Source of the DNA: Belliella filtrata | Lineage (GTDB): Bacteria; Bacteroidota; Bacteroidia; Cytophagales; Cyclobacteriaceae | Direction: 5' to 3' | Assembly (NCBI RefSeq): GCF_022549775.1 | Contig: NZ_JAKZGP010000010.1 | Coordinates: 1-64,000, forward strand | DNA: 64,000 nucleotides | Shown here: positions 38,822 to 47,833 of the stretch, piece by piece | How the letters are laid out: each line of letters opens with the position of its first letter | How positions within the stretch are numbered: position 1 is the first letter of the stretch | Program-made: the position numbers and the translations under genes | Notes under the pieces: generated by a model | What the model was told of the DNA's origin: nothing | Databases searched by the model: none | What the model saw: only the letters and a program-made list of their open reading frames with translations

Positions 38822-39028
38822 TTAGACTAAATGGGGCAACATGCTCCGGAATAATCCTTGAAATTTTTCCTGTCTTAGGTGGTAAACATCCCATGGAATA
38901 TCCACCAAATCGAGCTCTATAGTTATCAAGCCTATTTTTGTAATATTCCGAACCAATAATTTGAAGTAATGTCTGCTTTCAGAACATAGTTTGACTTTTT
39001 TAATTTCTCCATATTTTCTTTTATCCAA
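38822..39028 (-). CDS. Small hypothetical protein, 68 aa, last gene of the HerA/NurA operon
   Basis: This is an unrecognised 68-residue basic protein (starts MDKRKYGEIKKVKL, with a hydrophobic middle VRNITKIGLITIELDLVDIPW). It starts six bases after the stop of the HNH gene, the same tight spacing as the rest of the operon, which supports it being real. No catalytic motif is visible. It could be a small accessory or antitoxin-like subunit, but this is a guess. Confidence 0.45.
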   Translation of the reverse strand: MDKRKYGEIKKVKLCSESRHYFKLLVRNITKIGLITIELDLVDIPWDVYHLRQEKFQGLFRSMLPHLV

Positions 39029-39034
39029 TTCATA

Positions 39035-39922
39035 TTATATAGCAATTCCGAAATTCACTCTTAAAAATTCACCTACTATTTGCCTAGCCATACCAACATA
39101 CTCCTCCTCTGGATTTAAAAACTTTTTTAAACCTTCCAGTTCTCTTTTTAAAATCCGTTCATAGTAAAATTTCTTTGTTGTGTCTGCAGATCCAATAACA
39201 TCATTATAATTTTCAGTAGCTTCTTTCACTCTTTGTATTTGTGCCTGCATCTCTATAAGTTTCTTTTCCCGAGATTGAACAAGATACATTCTTTGTAAAA
39301 CATATACATCTATGGATTTTTTACCCTTAATACTTTCGTTTCCACCTACAACTTTTTTAGGTCGAATAACACCTTCATCACCGTATTCTAAATGATCTTC
39401 TGGATTATCAATACATGGATTTAGTAAAAGTCTATATGGTTCTTCATCTGCAATCCCATTAACGCTGTCATGTTTACGTATGTATTTAGTGCCATCCGAC
39501 AGAGGAAATTGATTCATTTTCCCCATAGTCTTTTTGGTACCTATTCCGTACATGGAATGAGATAATTTTTGATTACAGTTTCTGCAAGACAACAACAAAT
39601 TATCCCAATCTGCTGCTAGCCAGTAATAACCGGGTTTCTTATTTGGGCTCGCTTCTTCAATTTCTCCTTTAGGGCGAAAATGCTCGACATCCCCAGAATA
39701 AACATGTAGAAATGTGCTTTCACAGTAGGCACATTTTCCTCTGAATAACTTTATTAAAGAGTCTTTTACCTCAGAATCTGAATATATTTTAAACTCGAAA
39801 TTAGTCGTCCCATCAAAAGAAGTGTAATGTTCAATCGCTCTTTCTGTTTCTGTTTTACCCGTTTTATTTTTTTTATCTAATGCAGATGGTTTTGGCACTT
39901 GAGATCTATCAACTTTTATCAT
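39035..39922 (-). CDS. HNH endonuclease, TIGR02646/PtuB-like
   Basis: This 295-residue protein carries the HNH signature of the TIGR02646 group known from Septu (PtuB) and retron-associated nucleases: CAYCES near residues 61-66, VEHFRPKGE near 80-88, then YYWLAADWDNLLLSCRNCNQ near 98-117. Metal-binding cysteines and the catalytic His are all present. The C-terminal part is helical. It follows the HNH/AAA fusion by six bases. The operon therefore encodes two HNH domains, one fused and one free. Confidence 0.88.
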   Translation of the reverse strand: MIKVDRSQVPKPSALDKKNKTGKTETERAIEHYTSFDGTTNFEFKIYSDSEVKDSLIKLFRGKCAYCESTFLHVYSGDVEHFRPKGEIEEASPNKKPGYYWLAADWDNLLLSCRNCNQKLSHSMYGIGTKKTMGKMNQFPLSDGTKYIRKHDSVNGIADEEPYRLLLNPCIDNPEDHLEYGDEGVIRPKKVVGGNESIKGKKSIDVYVLQRMYLVQSREKKLIEMQAQIQRVKEATENYNDVIGSADTTKKFYYERILKRELEGLKKFLNPEEEYVGMARQIVGEFLRVNFGIAI

Positions 39923-39928
39923 AATGAT

Positions 39929-42130
39929 CTATTTTTTAATATCCAAAGTTTTCCATATACTTTCAACCCGTTTCAATGCCTCCTTTTCTAAATCCTTTTT
40001 AATTTTTAAACCATCTTCTCTTGTCTTACGGGCAAGCAATTCATCGATAACATAATAGGTAAGCTCTTCACGTTCTGTATCTCCCAAATGTTTAATCCGA
40101 GGTATAATCTGGCTTAGATCTAAAAGACGATTTTTTTGTTCTTCACTTCTGTCTTTTTCTTCCAAAGCTAGAATTACATAATATTCATCAAAAAGCCTTT
40201 CTGTTTCGGGGTCTATTGTGCTTTTTAATCCAAAAAAATCTGAAGTCAATATCTGATCCACTCGTAGTTCACTTGGGTCGGGCAATTCCGTTAATGCTAT
40301 TACTTCATTTTCTTGATTTTTAGTAAGTACAACAGTTTCTCCAGCTCTTAATCCTCTCAGACAAAGTGGTTCATGTGTTGTTACTACAAAGCGAATTTTA
40401 GGAAAAGCTTTTCTTAGACGTGTAACTACTTCCATTCTCCAACGCGGATGCAAATGAGTACCTATTTCATCAATAAGTACCATTCCTTCTGCTAAATCAA
40501 ATGTTACATTTTCTCCTGCTAAAGTAGCCATGATATCAACCGCTAAATAGAAGATCGATCTATATCCATCACTAAGTTCATCAATTAAAAAAACATCGCC
40601 ATTTCTTTTTATTACTGGCTGATTTTTTACAATACTTATAGTGTCATCATTTTCCAGAAGCATTAAATCTTTTAGAGATATTGCTACTCGATCAAAAGCA
40701 TCTTTATCTTTTTTGAATAATTTAACTAACCAACTATCAGCATCTATTAGAGAAAATGTATAGTCAAATAGATTTTTGGCTTTAGCTCCGTAAAAATCTC
40801 CTTTTTCAGGTTGAATTTTTCCTTCTTTTGGTTTTAAACGTATAGAATTATAAGCTACAATATTAACTATGGGTTGATATAGGGTGGTCTTAATTTCTGT
40901 TTTATTAAAAGTTACCTCTATAGGTCGAATTGCACCTACAAGATGTATTCGAATAAATCCGCTTCTTGCACCATGCTTTAAAAGGTCTTTACCTTCTAGC
41001 TCTAAACTTTTTATATATTCATCTCCTGTCAAGCCAATTACAAAAGCTTTCAATAGTGAGCTTTTTCCAACACCATTTTCGCCAAGAAATAATAACCAGG
41101 GTTCGTTTTCAATAGGAGAATCTGAATTATGATTAAATTCTATTGCTAAAGAAGAGAAGCACTTAAAGTTTTTCAACTCTATTTTTTCAACATATACATG
41201 CTTTATTGAACTTATAGATTGTTCAAAATTATATTTTTCAGTTTCGGTAAAAGTTTCTGATTTAAGAATTGAAAAATTTTTGATTAGTCTGATTTCTTTG
41301 TTTCTGGTTTTATGTCCAGCAATAGAAAAAAAATATTCCTGTATCTCAGGTCTATTTCCCAACCATTTAGAGAGCATAAATCGTTGTATTCCTAAATAAG
41401 ATTCTTCAGAATGAATGGTATATTTGTATTGCCAAGCACTATATAACTTTTTAATGTTTTCTCGATTTGATTCTTCTTTTTTCAATAATTTCAAAAGTAA
41501 TTCCCATTCCCCATATAGTACTTTTAAAACTTCTAGCCTTGCATTCACCAACTCAGAACGATCAAGCTTTAGTATTTCTATGGTGGTAGCACCCTTAGGA
41601 GAAATCGCTTCAATTCCTCCTTGCTCATTAAAAATTAAATGTTCTTCCGGCTTGTCTATGCATGGATCTATTAACAGAGCCTTTTCGTGATATATGACTT
41701 CTTTGTAAGGTGTATTTAACGGTATTCTTTTTCCTTCAACTGGAAACCATGTCGATTTATATTGATTACAGTGAGAGCAACTTAAATAAATGTTATTCCA
41801 ATCATAGGTTAACCACCAATAATGATCTGTTGAGAATTCCTTGTCCAATCCTCTGGCTCCTCCTTTAGGACGGAAATGATCATATTCAGATTGAACTCGA
41901 TTGAATGATATAGGTGATTCACAATAAGCACATTTCTCTTTAAATACTTCTCGTAGTGCTTCGAGGAATTTATCTCTTAATTCTTTTTCAAAAGGTTGTG
42001 AGTATTTTTGCTGAGATCTGCTTTCTTTTGATTTTAAATAGAACTCTTCCAGTCTTTTTTTTGCTATTTCGACTTCCTTTGAATAAAAGACCTCTGGCAC
42101 AGGAATGATATTTCTTTCTACGTAAATCAT
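39929..42130 (-). CDS. HNH nuclease fused to SMC-like AAA ATPase (PtuB-PtuA-like fusion)
   Basis: This 733-residue protein joins an N-terminal TIGR02646-like HNH domain (CAYCESP near 68, YDHFRPKGG near 85, YDWNNIYLSCSHCNQ near 110-124) to a C-terminal ABC/SMC-like ATPase. The ATPase has Walker A LFLGENGVGKSSLLKA near 350, signature LSDGYRS near 518, Walker B MVLIDEIGTHLHPRWR near 550 and switch histidine TTHEP near 584. This matches the two Septu subunits in one chain. Its ATG overlaps the stop of the NurA-like gene (ATGA), so it is translated with HerA/NurA. In Septu the ATPase controls the HNH nuclease. Confidence 0.88.
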   Translation of the reverse strand: MIYVERNIIPVPEVFYSKEVEIAKKRLEEFYLKSKESRSQQKYSQPFEKELRDKFLEALREVFKEKCAYCESPISFNRVQSEYDHFRPKGGARGLDKEFSTDHYWWLTYDWNNIYLSCSHCNQYKSTWFPVEGKRIPLNTPYKEVIYHEKALLIDPCIDKPEEHLIFNEQGGIEAISPKGATTIEILKLDRSELVNARLEVLKVLYGEWELLLKLLKKEESNRENIKKLYSAWQYKYTIHSEESYLGIQRFMLSKWLGNRPEIQEYFFSIAGHKTRNKEIRLIKNFSILKSETFTETEKYNFEQSISSIKHVYVEKIELKNFKCFSSLAIEFNHNSDSPIENEPWLLFLGENGVGKSSLLKAFVIGLTGDEYIKSLELEGKDLLKHGARSGFIRIHLVGAIRPIEVTFNKTEIKTTLYQPIVNIVAYNSIRLKPKEGKIQPEKGDFYGAKAKNLFDYTFSLIDADSWLVKLFKKDKDAFDRVAISLKDLMLLENDDTISIVKNQPVIKRNGDVFLIDELSDGYRSIFYLAVDIMATLAGENVTFDLAEGMVLIDEIGTHLHPRWRMEVVTRLRKAFPKIRFVVTTHEPLCLRGLRAGETVVLTKNQENEVIALTELPDPSELRVDQILTSDFFGLKSTIDPETERLFDEYYVILALEEKDRSEEQKNRLLDLSQIIPRIKHLGDTEREELTYYVIDELLARKTREDGLKIKKDLEKEALKRVESIWKTLDIKK

Positions 42131-43467
42131 TTTGTATGTTTTCTAGCAAATTTTTCCAAAATACTTGAACTCGGGTGGCTAGATAGTGAAATAAGCTTAT
42201 TGGCTAAAGCTACCGGTACAATTGAATTATCATACATATCACATCTTAGCTTTTCTATATTCCAAAGTATTATATCCAGATTTTTAAAATCAGTCTTTTG
42301 TGGATTCAGTACTATGTTTTCATTTTCGACAGGAAGTGTAATAACATATACTCTTTCATCCCTTGACTTAAAAATAATCTTCGAACTATAATATGAAGTA
42401 TGTGCATATGGTTCTGGGTTATCAGAAGGTCCTGGTAAAATATAAGAGTAAATGTGTTTATTGTTAAGCAGTAAAGCTTCTCCTGGTTCTAATAAGTTTT
42501 TGATTTCATCTGCATGTTCTACAAATGCCCCTGATTTTTCTAAACCGGCTAAAAATAAGTTATGATTTCTAAATAAGTAATTACATAATTTTCGAACGTG
42601 TTTATGCATATTGGCTGTTTGCCCAAAAAATGCCAGAGGTCCATCTTTAATAAAGAAAAATTTATCCAGAAATTTAGGCTGTGTTTCTTTGATATACTTG
42701 ATTGTATGTATAATGTTTATCTGTTCGATTAGGTTAACAAGGTACCCAAGAATTCCACCTGCTCCGAGTTCATCATCAATCACTTCATGTAATCTGAAAC
42801 AGTCTGTCAGATATAATATTCCATTACATTCCGGACAGTTTGTGGTGTATTCGCTATTGAAATTTGCACGTAAAATATTTTGATTTTTCTCTTCACAATT
42901 TGGACAAGTGGTTAAGTTAAAACTATCCACAGGTTGGTCAAACAAATTAAAAATTAGCCAATGTGTTGTAGAAAGCAAATTATTCTTTTCATCTCCTTTC
43001 CTTCTAAAGTAATCATAAATTGTTCGGCGAACGGAATGAGTTAAAGTAATACTGCTATTATATGAAACGTTTTTTGTTGGAAGTACTAATTTGCTTCTTT
43101 CTAAATCTTTAAGTGCTGAAATTGATTCCCTAGAAATAAATGGCATTTCGGAAATGTTATTTAAATCTTCGGTATTTAGAAAGATCTCTCCAAATTGAAA
43201 GAATGTTATCAATGAAGAAGGAAATGTTTTCTTAACTGGAATAGTAGCGTAACCACCGTCCATTGCTATAATATATTCAATTGGATTCTCATCGGGATAT
43301 TGAACTTTGATAACAAGAGATTTATCCAATTCTACTTCTTCGGCGGATTTAGGATATTCGCAATTTTCCAAAAATGATCGAACCTCTTCATCATTTATTA
43401 TAAATGAATGGGATGATTTACTGGCTAATTCATCAGGACGTTTACCTGTTCTACTACTGTATGCCAT
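42127..43467 (-). CDS. NurA-like nuclease with zinc ribbon
   Basis: This 446-residue protein has a NurA-type RNase H-like core. The motif I region YIIAMDGGYATI near residue 67 has the expected metal-binding Asp, and a later acidic strand KFFFIKDGPLAFF near 268-280 is followed by HKHVRKL. An insertion near 187-215 carries two CxxC pairs (CPNCEEK, CPECNG), a probable zinc ribbon. NurA is the 5'-3' nuclease partner of HerA, and here the gene lies directly downstream of a HerA-like gene (five-base gap). Assignment rests on motif pattern plus partner; the family is divergent. Confidence 0.75.
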   Translation of the reverse strand: MAYSSRTGKRPDELASKSSHSFIINDEEVRSFLENCEYPKSAEEVELDKSLVIKVQYPDENPIEYIIAMDGGYATIPVKKTFPSSLITFFQFGEIFLNTEDLNNISEMPFISRESISALKDLERSKLVLPTKNVSYNSSITLTHSVRRTIYDYFRRKGDEKNNLLSTTHWLIFNLFDQPVDSFNLTTCPNCEEKNQNILRANFNSEYTTNCPECNGILYLTDCFRLHEVIDDELGAGGILGYLVNLIEQINIIHTIKYIKETQPKFLDKFFFIKDGPLAFFGQTANMHKHVRKLCNYLFRNHNLFLAGLEKSGAFVEHADEIKNLLEPGEALLLNNKHIYSYILPGPSDNPEPYAHTSYYSSKIIFKSRDERVYVITLPVENENIVLNPQKTDFKNLDIILWNIEKLRCDMYDNSIVPVALANKLISLSSHPSSSILEKFARKHTK

Positions 43468-43472
43468 AATAC

Positions 43473-45488
43473 TTATTTTGTAGAAGTTTCTACTGAAAAT
43501 TTGTCAATCTGTACTGGTACAATGAAAGGATTAGAATAGGTTTTCATCCTCACAAAACCTTTATCGTTCTTTGCACTGAAACGAATTAATGCATCAGCAA
43601 AATCGTCAAAGTCATAATATTTTCTTAGTTCTTTTATCTCATCTTCGTTGTTTAAATGAGCAATGAACCAATTTTGGGTGTTTTTCAAAATATTAGAACT
43701 TATTGAACTCACTTCCTGCGTAGCGTAAATCATTCCCAGGTTTAGTTTTGCTCCTTCTTTGGCAATTCTATTATATATCTGACTTAAATCTTTATCATCT
43801 TTTTTAGGGAATAGATTATGAGCTTCTTCGAAATAGAATTGGATAAAATTATTAGGATCATTACTAATGAATCTATTCATAGAATGGTTAAATATTTTTT
43901 GACATAGAATCTCAGAGTACAGTTCTTGTATCTTAGGGTTTCCTTGCGACAAGTCAATAATAATAATTTTGCCTTCTCTTAGTTTTTCAATGATCTCTTC
44001 TTCAAATGCCTTTACTCCTGTATTTGTGTGCTGCTCTACAATACCTCTTAATTTCTGATAACCACTCACATTTACGACTCCTCCGGGAGTTCTTTTTCTA
44101 GTTAAAAACACAAGGAGTGCTTTTAAATCTTCATCAGCCCACTCTCTGCCTTTTTTTGATCTATAATCGGAAAAATGTTTATGAGAATTGTAATTCTCCC
44201 ATATTGTGGTAAACCAATTCACGGCTTCATCAAAGGAAATACCATTATCAGGCTTTAAACTACCATCGCTTTTCACCAACTTATTTAGTTCATTATTGCC
44301 TGAGAATTTTATAGTCGTCATGTCGGTTGGCAGTGAGAATTTAGCAGCGTGAAGGCAACAAAAGTAAGCTGCTATTTTTCGTTCCCATCTAATATAAGCA
44401 CTTTTATCCGATTTATCAGGTTCAGTCAAATCTATTGCCAAAAGACTTTTTACATAATCTCCATTCTCATCATAAAGAAAGCTTTTAACTAATTCAAATC
44501 CAGAGTGAATTTGTTTAAAGAAGTTTACTTTCATCACTTTAAATCCTTCCTTTTTTAAAACACTATACTTTGTTACATCATCTTTATATCGGTCTGAAAT
44601 AGCGTTTCCATCTTGTAAGTTAGCATTTGCATATTCCCCATTAATATCAAAAATTATTTGTCCCACAGGAAATTTTGGCGCACTATTGTCCTCAAAACTT
44701 TTTAAAAACTCTTCCACATTCTCAGTCGAAACATCAGCTAGTTTTTTAGTAGCCTTTGAAGATATTTGTACAGTTGCTTCTATAACCTTTTTAACAGTGT
44801 TAGACTTACCTGTTCTTGTCATTCCGAAAAGAGCAGTTCTTTTTCCAAGGAGATCAGCTGGATGAATATAAACTTCTGCCTTGTCTTCTTCATGTTTGCT
44901 TTGAAATCTGAGACTTGAACTATATCGAACATGTCCAATAGAAAATTCATTATTATTACCATGAATAATGTCTGGAGAATCTCTCTGGTTAACAATATAT
45001 CCTAAAACATCTTTATTGACTTTATAAACACTATAATGATGAGCAGAATAAAAATTTTCTAAATCTGCACCAAATTCTACATTCTTCCCACTCCTATAGA
45101 ATGTTCCTAGCACACGACATTCCAACCCTGAAAAACTAAACTCATAACGTGTAAAATCATCTAGTTTAGAACTTTTTCCGGAAGTTGGTAAATTATCTTT
45201 GTAGTATTCTATCATAGAACTTATCATAGCACTATCTGTCGGTAATCTAGCTGGATCCAAAGCTCTTAGAAGAATTGCTTCTTCAACAGTTTCTTCATTA
45301 TCATAAAATGCAAGTAAAAAAGTTCCTTGTGCTATTCCTTTTACTCTTTCCTTATCATCATCACATACAAGAATATTAGCTTTATTATAATCAAGAGAAA
45401 AAGGATGTCCCACAAAAAGTTTAGGCTGTTTTCCTTGTTTTAAAGGATCTACAGATACAAGTTGTTTTATTTTATCTGTCGTTTTCAT
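43473..45488 (-). CDS. HerA-like hexameric DNA translocase
   Basis: This 671-residue FtsK/HerA-family ATPase (DUF87) has Walker A FGMTRTGKSNTVKK near residue 220, Walker B QFYFEEAHNLFP near 555 with the paired glutamates typical of HerA, and a sensor-type IAKEGAKLNLGMIYATQEVSSIS near 575-597. An N-terminal HAS-barrel-like part (about 20-190) precedes it. HerA hexamers thread or pump duplex DNA for NurA to degrade. The start overlaps the methyltransferase stop by four bases, coupling modification and putative restriction arms. Confidence 0.88.
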   Translation of the reverse strand: MKTTDKIKQLVSVDPLKQGKQPKLFVGHPFSLDYNKANILVCDDDKERVKGIAQGTFLLAFYDNEETVEEAILLRALDPARLPTDSAMISSMIEYYKDNLPTSGKSSKLDDFTRYEFSFSGLECRVLGTFYRSGKNVEFGADLENFYSAHHYSVYKVNKDVLGYIVNQRDSPDIIHGNNNEFSIGHVRYSSSLRFQSKHEEDKAEVYIHPADLLGKRTALFGMTRTGKSNTVKKVIEATVQISSKATKKLADVSTENVEEFLKSFEDNSAPKFPVGQIIFDINGEYANANLQDGNAISDRYKDDVTKYSVLKKEGFKVMKVNFFKQIHSGFELVKSFLYDENGDYVKSLLAIDLTEPDKSDKSAYIRWERKIAAYFCCLHAAKFSLPTDMTTIKFSGNNELNKLVKSDGSLKPDNGISFDEAVNWFTTIWENYNSHKHFSDYRSKKGREWADEDLKALLVFLTRKRTPGGVVNVSGYQKLRGIVEQHTNTGVKAFEEEIIEKLREGKIIIIDLSQGNPKIQELYSEILCQKIFNHSMNRFISNDPNNFIQFYFEEAHNLFPKKDDKDLSQIYNRIAKEGAKLNLGMIYATQEVSSISSNILKNTQNWFIAHLNNEDEIKELRKYYDFDDFADALIRFSAKNDKGFVRMKTYSNPFIVPVQIDKFSVETSTK

Positions 45489-46480
45489 GCTTTCATTTTT
45501 TTGAGAGGTGATTTTAATATGGGATCACTAAACCGAATACAAGCTTGCTCTATATAATCTTCCTTTATTTCAAAAGACACCCATTTCCTATTTAATTTTT
45601 CTGCACAATACCCTGTTGTATTACTTCCTGAAAATGGATCTAGTACCAAATCTCCTTCATCTGTTAAAAACTGAATAAAGAAATTTACCAACCCACCAGA
45701 CATTCGAGCTGGGTGTGGTGTAATTCCTTTCTCCCTACAAGTTTTTAGAAAATAATCATTTGAATTAGTGTTTGAAAAACTCAGTACACTATGTGGTAAT
45801 CTGACATCTCGCTTTTCATCTAAAGCCTCCATTTCAAAAAAGTTATGAGCAATACTACCGCCATTATCTTTAAGAAATCCTCCTTCACTTATTTGATGTT
45901 CCGATGGACGCTTACCTGAATTATAGGATTGACGTTTTAGCAACTGCTCCATACTCTTACTGTAAGGACGTAATACTTTGCTATTATCTGCTTTAGGGAA
46001 ATCGTTTTTAGCAATCCACCAAACATGTGTATAACTATCTACCGTTCTTAATCTATTTACGGTTACCCACTGTGCTGGGGAAGGCAGCTTGGATGGATTA
46101 TAACAAATGAACTCCTGAATTAACCTCAGGTTTGCATCAGGGTGTTTAACCATTCCTAGAAGACATTCCAAATGAAGTAATGATTGAACAGGTCTTTCAG
46201 GTTCCCAAGCATTACCAATTTCTATAACTAATGAACCATCATCTGCTAAAAGTTCAGAAAATATAGGTGCTAGTTTCGTAAACCAATTTTTATATTCTTC
46301 ACCCTTTTCATTCCCGTATTTCTTTTTTTGATTTAGAGGGAATGGTGGTGAAGTGATAATCAAATTTACTTTACCCTTTAAATCTGAAAGATTTTCATCA
46401 GATTCTAATAGTTCTAAAGAATTGCCCTCGATAAGCATTCCTTGTTTTGAATTGAATATTTTGGTTGATTTTATTGACAT
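45485..46480 (-). CDS. DNA methyltransferase, N4-cytosine/N6-adenine beta-class
   Basis: This 331-residue amino-methyltransferase has motif IV ITSPPFPLNQ near residue 45 ahead of motif I DPFSGSNTTGYCAEKLNRKW near 283-302, the order of the beta class. SPPF/Y favours N4-cytosine but does not exclude adenine. A target-recognition region lies between (about 120-260). It is the first gene of the HerA/NurA operon and presumably marks host DNA. An 82-base gap separates it from the membrane-protein gene at 46562, so the operon promoter may lie in or above that gap. Confidence 0.9.
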   Translation of the reverse strand: MSIKSTKIFNSKQGMLIEGNSLELLESDENLSDLKGKVNLIITSPPFPLNQKKKYGNEKGEEYKNWFTKLAPIFSELLADDGSLVIEIGNAWEPERPVQSLLHLECLLGMVKHPDANLRLIQEFICYNPSKLPSPAQWVTVNRLRTVDSYTHVWWIAKNDFPKADNSKVLRPYSKSMEQLLKRQSYNSGKRPSEHQISEGGFLKDNGGSIAHNFFEMEALDEKRDVRLPHSVLSFSNTNSNDYFLKTCREKGITPHPARMSGGLVNFFIQFLTDEGDLVLDPFSGSNTTGYCAEKLNRKWVSFEIKEDYIEQACIRFSDPILKSPLKKMKA

Positions 46481-46561
46481 TAATTACATAATTTATACGT
46501 ATTCACCCCCTTTACACTTGTCTATATATGTCTATTTAATAAGTAGGTAGATCAAATAATT

Positions 46562-47512
46562 CTATTTTTTAAAAAGTAAACTCTTGATTTTCGATAAAAC
46601 TTTTCTTCTTATGCTATCGCAAGGCTGATCTAAAACAATTGTCTGATCAATTGCGACTAACATATATGATTCTAGAGAATACCTTCTGTAAAACTTCATA
46701 AATCCCATAAAATATAGATAGGATATAAAAGAAGAAATTACAATAATACAGGTGAGTTGGAGATTAAGATCATGTATTGTGAATTGATATGACTCATACT
46801 TGCTTGTAAGATAAAAATAATCAGCTATCTCTCTTATTCCTTTTATAGCAAAAATCCAGAATAAAAAACAACAAATTAGTGATAATGCCCTTAAAAAACC
46901 ATAGAGTGCGACATAGTTAGTCATTTTAAATTGATGGTTTTTTGAATTTTCGAACGTATAGTGTGAAATAATTCTATGGAAATCATAATTTCTCAACTCT
47001 TTGTAATCTGGGGGATAAATACTATCCAGTAATTTAAGGCACTTATCTTTAATTACATCAATTAAAAAATCATCTAGTTTTTTTGTATAAAAGTTTTTAA
47101 AGAGAAAATACTCACCTAAAATAAAATCTAAAATTGAAATTGGTAAAATTAAAAGGGCAATAAAAAACCTTATAAATATTGATTGCCATCTTAAATCTTT
47201 CTGAAAATACTTTTGCTCTCTGTTTATTCCAAGCAAATATTTTGAAGGGTAGTCATATTTCCAACATGCGAATCTTTCAACTGTTATGGAAGATAAGTAA
47301 TTAATTAAATGTCCTAAGCAATAACTGATAATAATAAAAAACAAAACCTTGTCAAATTGAAACTCCATGTTTTCATTGATCAGGCGTATTACATCATTTA
47401 CAGAATTAATGTCATCTATCTTTAATAGGAGCAAAATTATATAAAAAAGTACTGCACCAGGTATAAAATAACCAAGAAAATCATAAAGAGAAAATGGGTT
47501 TTGCTTTATCAT
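46562..47512 (-). CDS. Hypothetical multi-pass membrane protein
   Basis: This 316-residue protein has about five hydrophobic segments (about 14-32, 55-76, 115-135, 213-232 and 253-275). The N-terminus (NPFSLYDFLGYFIPGAVLFY) resembles an unnamed family of membrane proteins that I associate with accessory and defence islands. No enzymatic motif is seen. It is upstream of, and on the same strand as, the methyltransferase-HerA operon and may be its first gene. Function unknown. Confidence 0.6.
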   Translation of the reverse strand: MIKQNPFSLYDFLGYFIPGAVLFYIILLLLKIDDINSVNDVIRLINENMEFQFDKVLFFIIISYCLGHLINYLSSITVERFACWKYDYPSKYLLGINREQKYFQKDLRWQSIFIRFFIALLILPISILDFILGEYFLFKNFYTKKLDDFLIDVIKDKCLKLLDSIYPPDYKELRNYDFHRIISHYTFENSKNHQFKMTNYVALYGFLRALSLICCFLFWIFAIKGIREIADYFYLTSKYESYQFTIHDLNLQLTCIIVISSFISYLYFMGFMKFYRRYSLESYMLVAIDQTIVLDQPCDSIRRKVLSKIKSLLFKK

Positions 47513-47587
47513 TTTTTAATTACAAAGGTTTAGAAAATTATTCTAATTAAATAGGACTTCCCCAAACCTATCAATTCCCCCTCAAAC

Positions 47588-47614
47588 AAAAAATACCCCG
47601 ATCAAGGTATTTTT
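47588..47614. terminator. Bidirectional-type terminator hairpin
   Basis: AAAAATACC (47588-47596) pairs with GGTATTTTT (47606-47614), giving an A/T-flanked stem usable on either strand. It lies downstream of the gene ending at 47834 on the minus strand. The same stem type occurs at 48805 and 62935. Confidence 0.6.
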
Positions 47615-47655
47615 ACTCAATTTCATATGATTTACTTCTACTTATCTAATGCGGA

Positions 47656-47733
47656 CTGGACGACGGAGATTCAGAAATCCTTCTATGTGGGAGGCCAGCG
47701 TTGGCGATAGTTAATAGATGAACTTCCGTCCAG
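47656..47733. repeat. Palindrome downstream of the 170-aa membrane-protein gene
   Basis: CTGGACGACGGA (47656-47667) pairs imperfectly with TTCCGTCCAG (47724-47733) around a 56-base loop. The spacer 47513-47833 otherwise has no gene. Its position just past a minus-strand stop matches other palindromes of this region. Confidence 0.45.
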
Positions 47734-47833
47734 CGAATCACCTGAAGCCCTCTTTTGGCTATTGTCAATTTAATAAAAACCTTTAAAAATCACTTTGAAT
47801 TTAAGACAGTACCTCGACTGGCTGTACGTGCTT

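Noticed and set aside
38822-46480. BREX or DISARM assignment for the methyltransferase-HerA operon
   Set aside because: No PglZ, BrxC, PLD or SNF2/DrmA-type genes are present; HerA, NurA and HNH families are different.
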